Positions 1 through 10,400 of a DNA stretch of 64,000 bases are shown here, piece by piece. The notes beneath the pieces were generated by a model, which did no database searches, was not told where the DNA came from, and saw nothing but the letters and a program-made list of their open reading frames with translations. Position numbers and translations under genes: made by a program. Numbering within the stretch: position 1 is the stretch's first letter; every line of letters begins with the position of its first letter. Origin of the DNA: Molossus alvarezi (taxonomy: Eukaryota; Chordata; Mammalia; Chiroptera; Molossidae); NCBI GenBank assembly GCA_037176705.1, contig CM073908.1, positions 132,359,430-132,423,429 on the forward strand. Direction: 5' to 3'.

Positions 1-54
1 CACAATATATACCCCAAGTACTACCAATTAATTATCTGGGTAGACATCCCTTTC

Positions 55-273
55 TTTTTATTTCATTTTTTTTTTTTTGTAAATCCTCACCTGGGCATAT
101 TTTTTCCATTGCTTTTTAGAGGGGAAGGGGAGAAGGAAAGATACATCGATGTGAGAGAGACACATGGATTGGTTAAACCTGCAACCCCCGTACATGCTCT
201 TGACTGGGAATTAAACCCTGGACCCTTAGGTGCACGGCTGATGCTCTAACCACTGAACCACACCAGCCAGGGC
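55..273 (-). mobile_element. Ves-type bat SINE
   Basis: A tRNA-derived SINE in reverse orientation. It reads from an oligo-T stretch and the inverted tail box (aatcctcacctggg) to the inverted tRNA-like head ending in ccagccagggct. The 14-bp direct repeat tagacatccctttc flanks it at 41-54 and 274-287, which is a clean target-site duplication and fixes both ends. The head carries degenerate pol III A- and B-box sequences, but this is a dispersed repeat and not a tRNA gene. Confidence 0.93.
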
Positions 274-590
274 TAGACATCCCTTTCATAACACATTGTA
301 ATCTCTATGACGCTAAAGACCAATTTTGTCTTATTTACTTTGATCCACAGTGCATGCAGAAATGGAGGAGGGGGGACGGGGAGACTTTAACACGAATAAG
401 GAAACATTCTCTCCTCTTCAAAAGCCCTCGAGACTTTTAAAATATCCAACTGGGTGTGCTCTCTGTCTAGGCTGTTGGCAGCCTAAGTCCAAGATCTTAT
501 TTTAGGTTGAGCGCACAGAAAGTGTAGCTGAAAGGAGAGATTCGCCAAAGCTGAAGTCACCAACAAAGGCTGGCAGCTGAGATTCGACAG
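274..590. other. Unique intergenic sequence
   Basis: I see no gene, repeat family or regulatory motif here beyond the target-site copy at its left edge. It leads into the GC-rich tandem-repeat tract. Confidence 0.5.
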
Positions 591-2400
591 TGTGAACTTG
601 ACTGCTGCCTGCCAGGGAACAGAGGACCCACGGGGCCATGGGCCAGCCTGCGTGCTGTGCTGGCCCATGCAAGCCCTTTTGGCCATTCTACGGTCGCTGC
701 ACAGTAGGAACCCGGGGTGGCGCTCCAGGTCCCAGGCCGTAGGTGTACTGTGGCCATGAGGACCTTTGAACCAGCGTCCTTCTCCTGCACTGGTCGCAGC
801 GACTCTTCGGCCACAAAAAGCCCACCCTCTAGCGTTCCGCCAGTCATCTGGTCCCCCAAACTGCCCGTGTGCTGCAGACCGACATGGGATGCCATTCTGC
901 CATCTTACAGGGCTGTCGCCGCGGAGCCCAGAGCTCTTTCCACTAACAATGCGTGCGTGTGCGTGTGCCTGTGTGTGTGCCTGTGCATGTGCGTGCGCCT
1001 GTGCATGTGCGTGTGCCTGTGCGTGTGCATATGTGTGTGCCTGTGTGTGTGCGTGCCCGTGCGTGTGCCTGTGCGTGTGCCTATGCGTGTGCCTGTGCGT
1101 GTGCATGTGCCTGTGCGTGTGCCTGTGCGTGTGCCTGTGCGTGTGCCTGTGCGTGTGCCTGTGCAGCCGAAGTAAGAGCTGTCTCTGCCACCGTCCTTAC
1201 CGCTCACTGGTGCATCCAGTTCCCTCCAGCTACCCACTGATCATCACTGGAGGGCGGGACTGGGGCCCCTCTGACCACTGCCCAGCCTGACAATGACAAG
1301 TCCATGGATACTTCAGGAAGCAGCCTGCAGGGGACAGACTTCAAACACCTTCCACCCTCGGCCCTCCAGAATGCTGGGGAAGACAGCTTTTTGGCGATCG
1401 TGTCTCCCGAGCTCTGGTGTTCCAGAGGGCCTTGCTGTCACTAACCTACTCCACGCGTGGGTCCTGCGGGTGGCCTCCCGGCTCCTCTGTGTGCTGGGGA
1501 ACCGAGCGTCATTCCAGCAATTCTTCTGCCCATAGTTGTGCAATTGAAAGACCTTTGGGCCACCACACCCGCTCCACGTGCTATAGAGCCCAGCCCCTTT
1601 GTGCCTTCCCACCCACCGCATTGTAAGGAAGGAGCCCTTTTCAGCTACCATCCTACACGCGCATTGGTGTCCCGAGGGACATTCCTCTCAGAAACCTGGC
1701 TGCCTGCTATGGTTTTGCAGGTCATTTCATGTCCCTGTTTGCCTGTGTGCTGGGGGACAATGGGCCATGTTGCCATTAGCGGGCCCATGTGTTGCTGAAT
1801 GGACAGCCCTTCTGGCTTGTAGGGTTGTCTGGTACCGGGGAACCTAGGGCCCTTGAGGCTGTGAGCCTGCTAGTGGGCTTTTCAGTCAAGTGCTCTTTCA
1901 GCCACCATCCTGCCCATGCACTGGGACCCGGAGGGCCTTCCAGTCCCCATCCGACCTTGCACTGGTGCCATGGGGCTCTTGGGGTCACCAGCCTGTGCAG
2001 TCGCCATGGTTCTGTCGGTCCTTCAGGCACCCACCCACGCATGTGTTGGAGAGGGGAAGGCCCAGCTGTCAGCCTGCCTGTGTGCTGTGAAATGAAGACC
2101 TTTCTGGCCCTGAGGGACCTTCCCACCTCCCCACCTTAACCTGCCAGCAAGCCGGTGCGCAGGAGTCTCTTACAGCCTGCGCATGTACTAGCGTCACAGG
2201 GGAGGGGGAGCCCCCGAGGAGCCGGCCTGCCCACTTGCTGTAGAATCTACAGCCCTATACACAACCTTCCTTCCTCACGCTGTTTCTCCAGGGCCCTTTC
2301 TGCCACCATCAGCGCCACACTCAGTGCTTTGTACTGGTGACTTGGGGGAACCTTCCAGCCAGCAGCAAGCCTACACACTAGGATACCAGGGGTCCTTTGG
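590..2400. repeat. Degenerate GC-rich tandem-repeat tract
   Basis: The phrases 'ctgcctgtgtgctgtgg', 'gacctttctg', 'gccaccatcctgc', 'gcactggtg' and 'gagggaccttcc' recur in roughly the same order many times, with an apparent spacing near 90-130 bp and heavy divergence and indels. Examples lie near 640-760, 850-900, 1480-1570, 1640-1760, 1860-1960, 2060-2130 and 2230-2440. This looks like an old, decayed minisatellite or satellite block. The open frames inside it change partner from unit to unit and look like by-products of the repeat, not coding. The unit length was judged by eye. Confidence 0.6.
947..1165. repeat. GT/GC-rich 12-bp minisatellite
   Basis: About 220 bp built from imperfect copies of a 12-mer close to gtgcgtgtgcct, with runs of alternating purine-pyrimidine. 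It lies inside the larger degenerate tandem tract. Alternating GT/GC of this kind can adopt Z-DNA. The His/Thr- and Val/Cys-rich reading frames across it simply reflect the repeat. Confidence 0.93.
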
Positions 2401-2404
2401 GCCC

Positions 2405-2510
2405 TCAGACTGTCTACTTGCTGTGGAGCTAAAGGCTATTACAGGGCAAAAGCAGCCATTAGCCATGTGTAAATGAATGGGCATGGCTGAATTTGGCTCC
2501 CAAGTGTATT
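2405..2510 (-). mobile_element. Fragment of non-autonomous hAT (MER-type) transposon
   Basis: Read on the - strand, the segment gives 'gccaaattcagccatgcccattcattt' and then 'atggctgctttt', which matches in order the internal body of the same MER-like hAT family seen in fuller form at 44341-44553. Terminal inverted repeats are missing, so it is a truncated old copy. Family name not assigned. Confidence 0.5.
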
Positions 2511-2654
2511 TTTCCCGCCAGTAATCTATAGTACTAGACATCTCTAGTTTTAGCCAGGCACCTGACTGTACAGAATCAGTATTACAGTCCAGCCTCCCTT
2601 GGAGCTAGGTGCGACAACAAGTTTAAGTTCTGGTCATTGATACATAAGAAGGAT

Positions 2655-2890
2655 GCCCTGGCCGGTTTGGCTCAGCGGTTAGAGCATCAGCCTGCGGTCC
2701 CGAGAGACCCGGGTTCGGTTCTCGCTAAGGGCATGTACCTTGGTTGCAGTTTGTCCCCGGCCCTGGTCGGTCATGCGGGTGGCAGCCACTCGATGTGTCC
2801 CTTTCACATCGATGTTTCTCTCTCTCTCTCTCCCTCCCACTGTACCTGAACAAAAAATGTCCTCGGGTGAGGATAAAAAAAAAAAGAAGA
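2655..2890 (+). mobile_element. Ves-type bat SINE
   Basis: Starts gccctggccggtttggctc. It has an A box-like tggctcagcgg and a B box-like gggttcggttctc, then a CT-rich segment, the tail box cctcgggtgaggat and an oligo-A tail. The short flanking repeat agaagga is consistent with a target-site duplication. Confidence 0.95.
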
Positions 2891-2954
2891 AGGAGCAATG
2901 TGTACTAAATATAAGCTAGCTTTAATTTAGCATCTACAATGTATCACTAATGTA

Positions 2955-3330
2955 ATACAATGTGGGTACTTTTGTCATTCCTGCTTTTCTGGTGAGGAAA
3001 TTGAGTCTTAAGACAGTAGTTAGAGCCTGGCCAGTGTGGCTCACTGGTTGAGCATCGACCCATGCACCCAGAAGTCACTGGTTCGATTCCCGGTCAGGGC
3101 ACACGCCCAGGTTGTGGGCCGGATCCCCAGTGCGGGGTGTGCAGGAGGCAGCCAATCAGTATTCTCTCACCAATGTTTCTATCTCTCTTTCCTTCACCTT
3201 CCTCTCTCTAAAAATCAATTTAAAATTTTTTTTAAAAGACAGTAGTTAGATTGCCCAAGGCCACAGCCAGGAAATAGAAGGGTTGGGATTCAAGCTAGGT
3301 ATCGCAGATTCTAAAACCTAAGATCTTACA
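2955..3330 (-). repeat. MIR element split by a SINE
   Basis: Typical inverted MIR phrases are present on both sides of the SINE at 3025-3235: 'ggtgaggaaattgagtctta' on the left and 'attgcccaaggccacagcc...gggattcaagc' on the right. The two halves join if the SINE and one target-site copy are removed. Confidence 0.75.
3025..3235 (+). mobile_element. Ves-type bat SINE, short-tail subtype
   Basis: Head gcctggccagtgtggctcac, B box-like ggttcgattcccgg, tail ctctaaaaatcaattt. This subtype lacks the gaggat tail box. The 15-bp repeat aagacagtagttaga at 3010-3024 and 3236-3250 defines the insertion, which went into an older MIR. Confidence 0.95.
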
Positions 3331-3618
3331 CACTGCGCATTCTGCCACAGATGTCTTCAGAGACCTCCCCAAGTGTGGCAGATGTGCACTACCTTGGGAT
3401 TACCTTTTTGCCCATATTTTACCATCTTACTGCTGGTTAGCTCAGGATGCTCATAAGGCCAAGAGAGAGAACTGCTAAGGTGAAAGGGAAGTTACTGAGC
3501 TTGAAGTTAGAAGAACTAGATTCAAGTACATATAGCCATTTTACTATAACCAAAATTTAGATGGGAAGGCTATAATACAGAATGCTGGCAAGGTTGTGGT
3601 AAAATAGATACATGCATA
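3331..3618. other. Unique intergenic sequence
   Basis: No gene or recognised repeat. The right edge contains the first copy of the target site (3603-3618) of the next SINE. Confidence 0.5.
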
Positions 3619-3823
3619 GCCCCGGCTGGATGGCTCGGTTGGAGCAGCATCCCGTGCACAAAAAGCTTCGATTCCCATTTGAGGGAAATACCTAGGCTGC
3701 AGGTTCAATCCCTGGTCAGGGTACATACAGGACGCAGGGTACATACAGGATGTTTCTCTATCACATCGATATTTCTCTCTCTAAAAAAAATCAATAAACA
3801 TATCCTCGGGTGAGGATTAAAAA
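3619..3823 (+). mobile_element. Ves-type bat SINE
   Basis: Head gccccggctggatggctcgg, diverged B box (gcttcgattccc), tail with both 'aatcaataaaca' and 'tatcctcgggtgaggatt'. Near-identical flanks aatagatacatgcata (3603-3618) and aatagatatatgcata (3824-3839) form the target-site duplication. The element has a short internal duplication of 'cagggtacatacagga' near 3718-3750. Confidence 0.92.
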
Positions 3824-3839
3824 AATAGATATATGCATA

Positions 3840-4416
3840 TATTGCTAGTGGTGATATAAATTGGCTCAACCAGTTAGAAAAACTTTAGGCAATATTTCAA
3901 AAGAGACATTAAAATGTTCACACTTGTATCAGGAATCTCAGTCTTAGGAAATTAGTTAAAGGAAGTACTAATGCAAAAGAATAAGTTAGTTCAATTAGTA
4001 ATAAGTACATAGAAAATGTATCAAGCAAACAACAAAGACAGTATAATCTCCAGGAAAAAAACAAAAAGATGTACAGGAAAGGAAATTAACCACAGTTCCC
4101 TACATGACTCAGCTCATATTAGCAAAAAAAAGTCAGAATAATTAAACTCTGAACATTAATCTAATTAAAATTACAAATGACTATATTAGGATGCACTGGC
4201 TTCATAAAAGAAGCTATAGGCATAAGTCTACAGGAGCTAAGCAGCCCTGTTGAGGATGCGATACGTTGGACCTCACTCATTCATAGGGTCCCCACAGTCA
4301 GAGCTGAGTCAATGGCATGTAACACATATCTTAGTTTGAGGGCACAGGGAAAGTTGGATGGAGAGGAAGGCAGGTGAAAGGAAAAATAAATCATCACCTT
4401 CAAGAGTAGGAAATCA
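3840..4416. other. AT-rich unique sequence
   Basis: AT-rich sequence with no coding signal or family I recognise. Old LINE-derived sequence is possible but not demonstrable by eye. Confidence 0.4.
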
Positions 4417-4663
4417 GCCCTGGCTGGTTTCTCAGTGGTTAGAGCATCAGCCCGTGGACCGGAGTCTCAGGTTTGATTCCGGTCAAGGGCATGTACCTCC
4501 ATTGCGGTTCATCCCCGGCCCTGGTCGGGTCGTGCGGGAGGCAGCCAGTTGATGTGTCTCTCTCATGTTGATGTTTCTCTCTCTCTCTCTTTCTCCCTCC
4601 CACTCTATCTGATGATAAATAGAAAAAAATATCCTCCAGTGAGAATTTAAAAAAAAAAAAAAA
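4417..4663 (+). mobile_element. Ves-type bat SINE
   Basis: Head gccctggctggtttctcagt, B box-like aggtttgattccgg, CT-rich segment, tail tatcctccagtgagaattt and oligo-A. The 15-bp repeat aagagtaggaaatca at 4402-4416 and 4664-4678 is perfect, which suggests a fairly young insertion. Confidence 0.95.
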
Positions 4664-4898
4664 AAGAGTAGGAAATCAATAGGCAAATACCTAAAACTCA
4701 AAAAGCAGAAATAGGTATACTATTGAGAAATATAAAGGGCAGTACCAAAATCAGCTAAGAGGGTTGAAAGTACCTGTCATGGGGGGGCGATGTGCTGAAG
4801 ATTTCTTTGCCTTGACAAACCTTATAGGGAGCTCTTTAAATCATATACATGTATAACTTTAATAAAAACTTAAAATTTAAAAAATAAAAGAGTGTTAG

Positions 4899-5068
4899 GC
4901 CCTGGCCAGGTAGCTCTGTTGGTTAGAGTGTCATCCCAATATGCCAAGGATGTGGGTTTGATCTCTGGTCAGGGCACATACAAGAAGCAACCATGAATGC
5001 ATAAGTAAGTGGAACAACAAATCCTTCTCTCTCTCTTTTTCTCCAAAAATCAATAAATAATTTTTTTA
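4899..5068 (+). mobile_element. Ves-type bat SINE, internally shortened
   Basis: Head gccctggccaggtagctctg, B box-like gggtttgatctctgg, tail ctccaaaaatcaataaat. It is about 170 bp, shorter than its neighbours, because the segment between the tRNA-like head and the CT-rich part is reduced. Confidence 0.88.
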
Positions 5069-5690
5069 AGGAATAAGTTAGGTGCACAGAGGTTTTCATT
5101 ATGTTCCTTGCAATAGCAAAACAATGAAAATAACACAAATATCCAATACAGGGGAGTGATTAAAGCTTTGTATGTGACAAGAGCCACAGCTGTTCACCTT
5201 TTTTCTCAGACTCCTTTGGCCCTTCCAGCCCTGATCCTCACACAGCCCCAGGTGCTTTTGAAAAATAAAACAACAATCACTGAGGCACATTTTAGCTGCG
5301 CAGAACCAGAATGGAGTCAGCCCAATGTTTTCTTCACATTTAAAAAACTGAGAACACACTCCACCTGCCCTCTTTTAGCTCTGCATAAGTCTCCAGTCTT
5401 TAGCACATTTGCTGTTTACAGTTTTCTTTTTTTCCCCCCTTCACAGTTTTCTCGTCATTTCCAAAATGTTTTCTTCCCCGAAGTTGTGCACAAGCTTGTG
5501 GCATTCAGGACGCCTGCTAGAACTCCGGGAGGCGCCGGGGCCTCGCCGTCCCCCGCATCGGCGCCACAGAGCCAAGTCCCAACTTCGCTAACTGCGGAGC
5601 CTCACTGAGAGATGACCTATAATTATAAGAAATGCATCAAATAGTGATTATTTTTATTGATGTCAAGCTGCATTTTTAGAATGGGCTGTG

Positions 5691-5728
<38 letters not shown>

Positions 5729-6179
5729 ATCTTTCCTGGCCAATGACCAGCTCCACAAGCTGCTTACAAACTAGATGCACAGAATAGAATGGCTTCTGGA
5801 AGTTCGGTCCGAAGGCCCTGGGGAAGCTGTTTGGAAACACTGAACACCGCAGGGGGCTGCCAGTTTTGAGGATGGTGTGAGCCAGAACAATGATCATTGT
5901 GATTGAACAATTATGGTATCAGAACAATACACCAAATGCTTTAGGGAGTTAAAATGTTCCCTGCCTAATGGCTGCATGTTCCATATAATTATTTTCTTTG
6001 TGTGCTTATTGCGATTTTAAAATTGTTTTTCGTTATAAATTGTGTTTACAATATAGGTGACCTCCTTTTCCTCCATGTTCTAATACTGCCAGGTGGTGAT
6101 GGTGTATGCACATGTTTGGATATGATATACATCTTTTACTTGCATATTATATTTTTCTCCTTAATTCTATCTTTAAGAT
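5069..6179. other. Unique sequence with GA repeat and GC patch
   Basis: Mostly AT-rich unique sequence. A small GC-rich patch lies at about 5500-5605 and a GA microsatellite at 5693-5728. The 150-aa open frame crossing 5156-5608 has no recognisable domain and changes composition midway, so I do not call it a gene. Confidence 0.5.
5693..5728. repeat. (GA)n microsatellite
   Basis: GA dinucleotide run with one interruption (gaaaga). Confidence 0.97.
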
Positions 6180-6429
6180 TTTTTTTTTTTAATCTTCACC
6201 CAAGGACATTTTTGCACTTGTCTTCAGATAGAGCCAAGGGAGAGAGGGAGGAAGAGCGAGAGAGAAACATTGCCATGAGAGAGACACATCAACTGGTTGC
6301 CACCCACACGACCTCAACCAGGGCTGGGGATGAACTGCAAACCGAAGCACATGCCCTTAGCGGAACCAAACCCGGGACTCTCTGGTCCTCGGGCAACACT
6401 CTAACCACTGAGCCAAACCGGCCAGGGCT
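6180..6429 (-). mobile_element. Ves-type bat SINE
   Basis: Inverted element: oligo-T, 'aatcttcacccaaggaca', GA-rich segment, 'gagagagacacatcaactgg', and the inverted head ending gagccaaaccggccagggct. This is the last SINE of this family before a 27-kb stretch without any. Confidence 0.94.
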
Positions 6430-6569
6430 AAAGGAGTCTGGGAAAAAAGGTGAACCGCTGTGGTTCTTGTCAAATAGAAACCGGCCAGGACCATGTTCTT
6501 TTCTACAGAAACTGTTTTTATAGAAGCTAGCCAAGAGTATAAAGAGGGTGTGATTTACAAGTCCCAAAC

Positions 6570-6672
6570 AGCAGTCTCTGGCCTGACACTACCAAGTTGT
6601 GTGGCTGTGGACAAGTCAGTTGATCTCTCCCTGACCCTCAAGTTTACTCATCTGTAAAATGGGCAAGAATTA
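6570..6672 (+). repeat. MIR fragment
   Basis: MIR core phrases in + orientation: 'tgtggctgtggacaagtcag', 'ctcatctgtaaaatgggc'. Old and truncated. Confidence 0.7.
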
Positions 6673-6684
6673 CAGAGGTGGGGG

Positions 6685-7012
6685 GCAGTTGAACTGAATC
6701 AGACTGTCTGGGTTCAAATCCCAGCCCCAGCTTTGTGACCTTTGGTAAATTACTGCTTCCGGTGCCTAGGGAACCAACCATTCCAGTTGGCCCAGGATTG
6801 AAGGATTTGCTGTGATGCAGGACTTTCAGTGTGAAAACCAGGCAAATCCCGGGAAAACCAGGGCCAGTTGATTACTCTTTCTGTGCCTCAGTTTTCTCAT
6901 CTGTAAAAGAGGAATTAGAATAAAAACCATCTTCATAGAGTTGTTGGGAGAATTATCAGTGTGAAAAGCACTTAGGACAATGGCACATAGTAAGTGCACA
7001 ATACACACCAGC
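6685..7012 (+). repeat. MIR element interrupted by an insertion
   Basis: MIR start 'actgtctgggttcaaatccc' followed by 'ttgtgacctttggtaaat', then about 110 bp of other sequence (roughly 6765-6872), then the MIR continuation 'tgcctcagttttctcat', 'ctgtaaaagaggaat' and 'agcacttaggacaatggcac'. The insert is bounded by similar 'ttactgcttc' and 'ttactctttc', compatible with an 8-bp hAT-like target duplication. It contains 'ccgggaaaaccagggccag', but I could not assign its family. Confidence 0.72.
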
Positions 7013-8679
7013 TAGGATTCTCAGGATTGTCCTCACTAAGGTGGCTTGTCTTCTCTATTCTATCCCCCTCCATTACTATTTCCCATCTCCTTTTCTCCTC
7101 TCTTCCATTTAATAGTTGAAAGTCTTAAATATGAGCATATTTAGTATTAAACCCGACATGCTGTGAGATCCTTTGTTTCACTTACCACTACAGACAATAC
7201 CAATGATGCCTTCAAAATGTTTTTAAGCAATTTAATATAGCTCTCATTGGAATGTCACAATTTTCAAAGCGATAGCTCAATCTCCCTTTAGTATAATGCA
7301 ATACAAGTTTACTCTAATGTCGTTTCCTTTATATAAATAATATCAAAATGCTTCAACCCAAAAGCTGGAGAAGAAAAAGGGAGGGTAAGGAGAAACAGGT
7401 AAGAGCCGGTCTATGATGAGATGGATGGGCAGCATTTTCTGGGCCAGTTCCCCTTTCTGTCTTTGAACAAACGTTTCTGGGTGAGATCTTTCTGCGCTCT
7501 GTGCAGCGGGAGCCAATCCTGCCCAAAGGGATTCTTGGGAGGTGGGGAGAGTTTTGGAAGAGGTGACTGCCCTGAAACCATCATAAACAAGGCCCCATCT
7601 GAGGAAAACAGAACAACATATACCCAATGCAAGTGGGACCTCTTGGACAAAAGAGAGTCTGAACAAATCTCTCCTCTCCCTTTTCACTCCCCATCCTGTG
7701 AGGCCTAATATAAGTAGGCCATATTTTTGGAGGAGATAAAGGGGAATGGGTGAAAGAAAGGACAAGCATTTTCTTTGATGATCGGTCCCTTTTGCAGTTG
7801 GCAAGAGTAAAAAGCCCTTTCTGGATATTTTCGCCTGGGGCCCCAGAATTCAAATCAGCCGATCTTGTTTTACAACTCTTTGTGTGGGGTACACACCACC
7901 CTACCCCCAAACTAGGCTTGCATTAGAAAGGAAGGAGCTTGGAATTGATCCTCTAGTGTAGAAGACTTAACAACAGAGGTTTGTATTTGTACTGTTTAAA
8001 AGATAGTGTTGGTGGTCTCTTCGTTCCTCAGAAAAGGGAAATTTTACACCTGTTTGATTATAGTCTTGGAGCTATTTATTAGGGAGAATTGTACAGTGAC
8101 AGATAAAGCCAACTCTCTATTATCTACGAAAAGAAATAAGTAAAAATCAACTCCTGGGTCTAAATTTCACTTGAACTGTGGGTTTCAAGCTCCTTTCTTT
8201 CCAGGCTTTTTGGGATTCTTTGAGCAAAATACATTGGTTTTAATTTCTCCTAGTCCTTTGCAAGCCTTAAACTGGGCAAGTAATAAACAATGAAATGCCA
8301 CCAACAACAGTGAAGGGGGGAGGGGGGGATTGAAGGAAAAGAATGAGGCTTGGATAAATAAGGGGTGAAGGCGAGAAGATTAATCAGCGCTCACCCCCAT
8401 AAGAATGAAGAATCATTTGCCATTTGACCGAATAAAATACCTTCTACACTCCCACAACCATAACGCAATTCTCCGCTTCAGAAATCATGCTCCCTGGGGT
8501 GGGAACTGTGCTAAGACCCCCAGCGTCTAAAGTGCGGGTCAAGAATGTGATGTTTAGAGGCACTGGTCACAAAGTTTCAGGCGATGGTGGGAAATCTATG
8601 CTTTCCCACTCACAATAATCTGCTCGGGATCTTCTCCTGTACCGCCCCAAGGAAAACTGCCAAGGCTCCCGGAGGGTGT
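7013..8679. other. Unique AT-rich ARX upstream flank
   Basis: No gene, transposon or long simple repeat seen. Segments around 8020-8300 read like conserved non-coding sequence (balanced composition, no repeat signature), but I cannot test conservation from one sequence. Confidence 0.45.
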
Positions 8680-9400
8680 ATTTGCATCTGAGCAGATTGA
8701 TCTGCTCTCTTCGTCCCACCTTGTCTGCCTCGACTCTCCGCCTGCACTTACTCCCGCGGGCATTTTCCTGGGCCGGTCGGTGTGCCCCGCGGGCCACCTC
8801 CCCGCCCGCGCCCTCTCGCCCTCTCGTGGGCGCCTTCGTCCCGCTCCCAGCGCGGACCTGCCGTCACTCCTCCCCATTCATGGGGTCTCAGGGACGCGGT
8901 GATGGCTCAGCTCTCCCAGCCTGGAGACCCAGGAGGCGACAGGACATGGGGCGTCCAGGAGGCCGCTGCAGGGCTTCCCAAGGTTCCCCGACGGGGAAAC
9001 CCAGGCTGTCCCAGCCGACAGGCGCCCTGTGGACTGCACTGCCCCTGGTGCCGGGTTCGACATGGAGGCCAAGTTCATGTCGACCCGCCCAGCCTCCGAA
9101 GCCCCTAGAAGCCCCTAGGCCGTGAGGGTCCAGGTACTCCGCCACGTTGTCATTCTCTCAGCTTGGGAGCCGCTCCTCTTCCCCCCAAGATGCTGGGTGT
9201 CCTCGAAACGGATCCTGGGAAGGCTGGAAAGTCAGGGGGCAGAGGGGGGCCGTCGCGGGGGAGGACAGAGCTGCACCAGATTTGGAGGAGCCGCCTGTCA
9301 GCGCGGGGAACGCCAGCCCTTTGGCGCAGTTATTTTTATTCCGGGGCCTTTCTTCCTCATCCTCGTCCTTCTCTGTTTTTTCCCCCTTCGGTTCAGCTAT
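8680..9400. other. GC-rich, CpG-island-like stretch (distal 5' flank)
   Basis: A GC-rich segment with many CpGs about 6.5-7.2 kb upstream of the ARX start codon. No convincing open frame: the frames present are short and overlap each other on both strands. Such islands upstream of developmental homeobox genes are commonly Polycomb-bound or act as distal promoters, but that is inference. Confidence 0.5.
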
Positions 9401-10400
9401 TTGTGTTTTCTGATCGGGTAAGAAATGAGCTCTCTTTCTTCCAGGGGACCCGCGGTTCTAATGGTACTATTCCAGAGCCGGCTCTGTCTTAGTCGCGGGC
9501 CTCTTTTTACTTGCAGGTTATTTTGTGATGAAGGGAACAGAGCGCTGTTCAGCCTCGGCATCTTGCCCCCTCCCTTCAACACATGCAACTCTTAATTAAA
9601 CCCGGGGACACCCACGCCTCCCTTCCCAAGGGACCCCTTCCATCTGCTCCCCCCACTGAAATACCAGCCTCTCAAGGGCAGGGAAAGCCCTGTGTTGAAC
9701 TTCCCAATTAGCAAGACACAGAGCAAAATAAGAGGCTATCACTCCTGTTTTTGGACTCTTTCTTTCTAGGCCTTACCTAGTCAATGTTTTGGTGGCCTTA
9801 GTATGAGTTTAAAGTTTTGCAGGGCCGAGGACATCAGATGGCAGACACTCTAGGTCGTAAGAAGCACAATTGGTGTTTTTCTGACTGATGAGTTAGGATG
9901 AACACACTCGGAGCAAAAGAAATAACAAGTTATGGACTCCAAATAGGAATTTTTCGTCTCTGTAAAGGCATCATCAGTAACTTTTCGCCAGTCCTAAGAG
10001 CTTCAAAAAAAAAAAAAAAAAACTCATCCTTTCCAGGTTGAACAAGTCAAAGGGGGGATGGACAAAAACCTTGCGTTTCTCTTCATTTCTGGCCAGATCG
10101 AGAGGGAGTAGGTGCTTTGGGAGTAGTGGAGAGCGGTGGAATCTGGGGTTGGAGGGTATAAAGAAGGGCGCTATCAAATCAGAGGTGGGGAAATCACAGG
10201 GATGGAAGGTAGGGATCGTCAAGTCAAAAAATGGAGAATCCTAGAATCAGAAGATGGGAGGGGATCAGAGAGGCAGAATGTGGCGATGCCACAGCGACCG
10301 ATTTAAATAAAATAAATACCAGTGTAGCGACCTTGAGATGACCCCTCACTAGGGACTGAGGGCGCGGGTGGCCAGACCCCCACGAACGCCCCTGAAACAC
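9401..10400. other. Unique ARX upstream flank
   Basis: Mixed-composition unique sequence with a poly-A run near 10005-10021. No gene or repeat family recognised. Confidence 0.45.

Noticed and set aside
483..1290. His/Thr-rich and Cys/Val-rich frames over 100 aa
   Set aside because: They are translations of the GT/GC minisatellite in all frames and both strands, so they reflect the repeat and not a protein.
2655..2760. tRNA genes, suggested by A- and B-box-like sequences
   Set aside because: The same head recurs in 22 dispersed copies with poly(A) tails and target-site duplications. These are tRNA-derived SINEs; no copy folds as an intact tRNA by eye.
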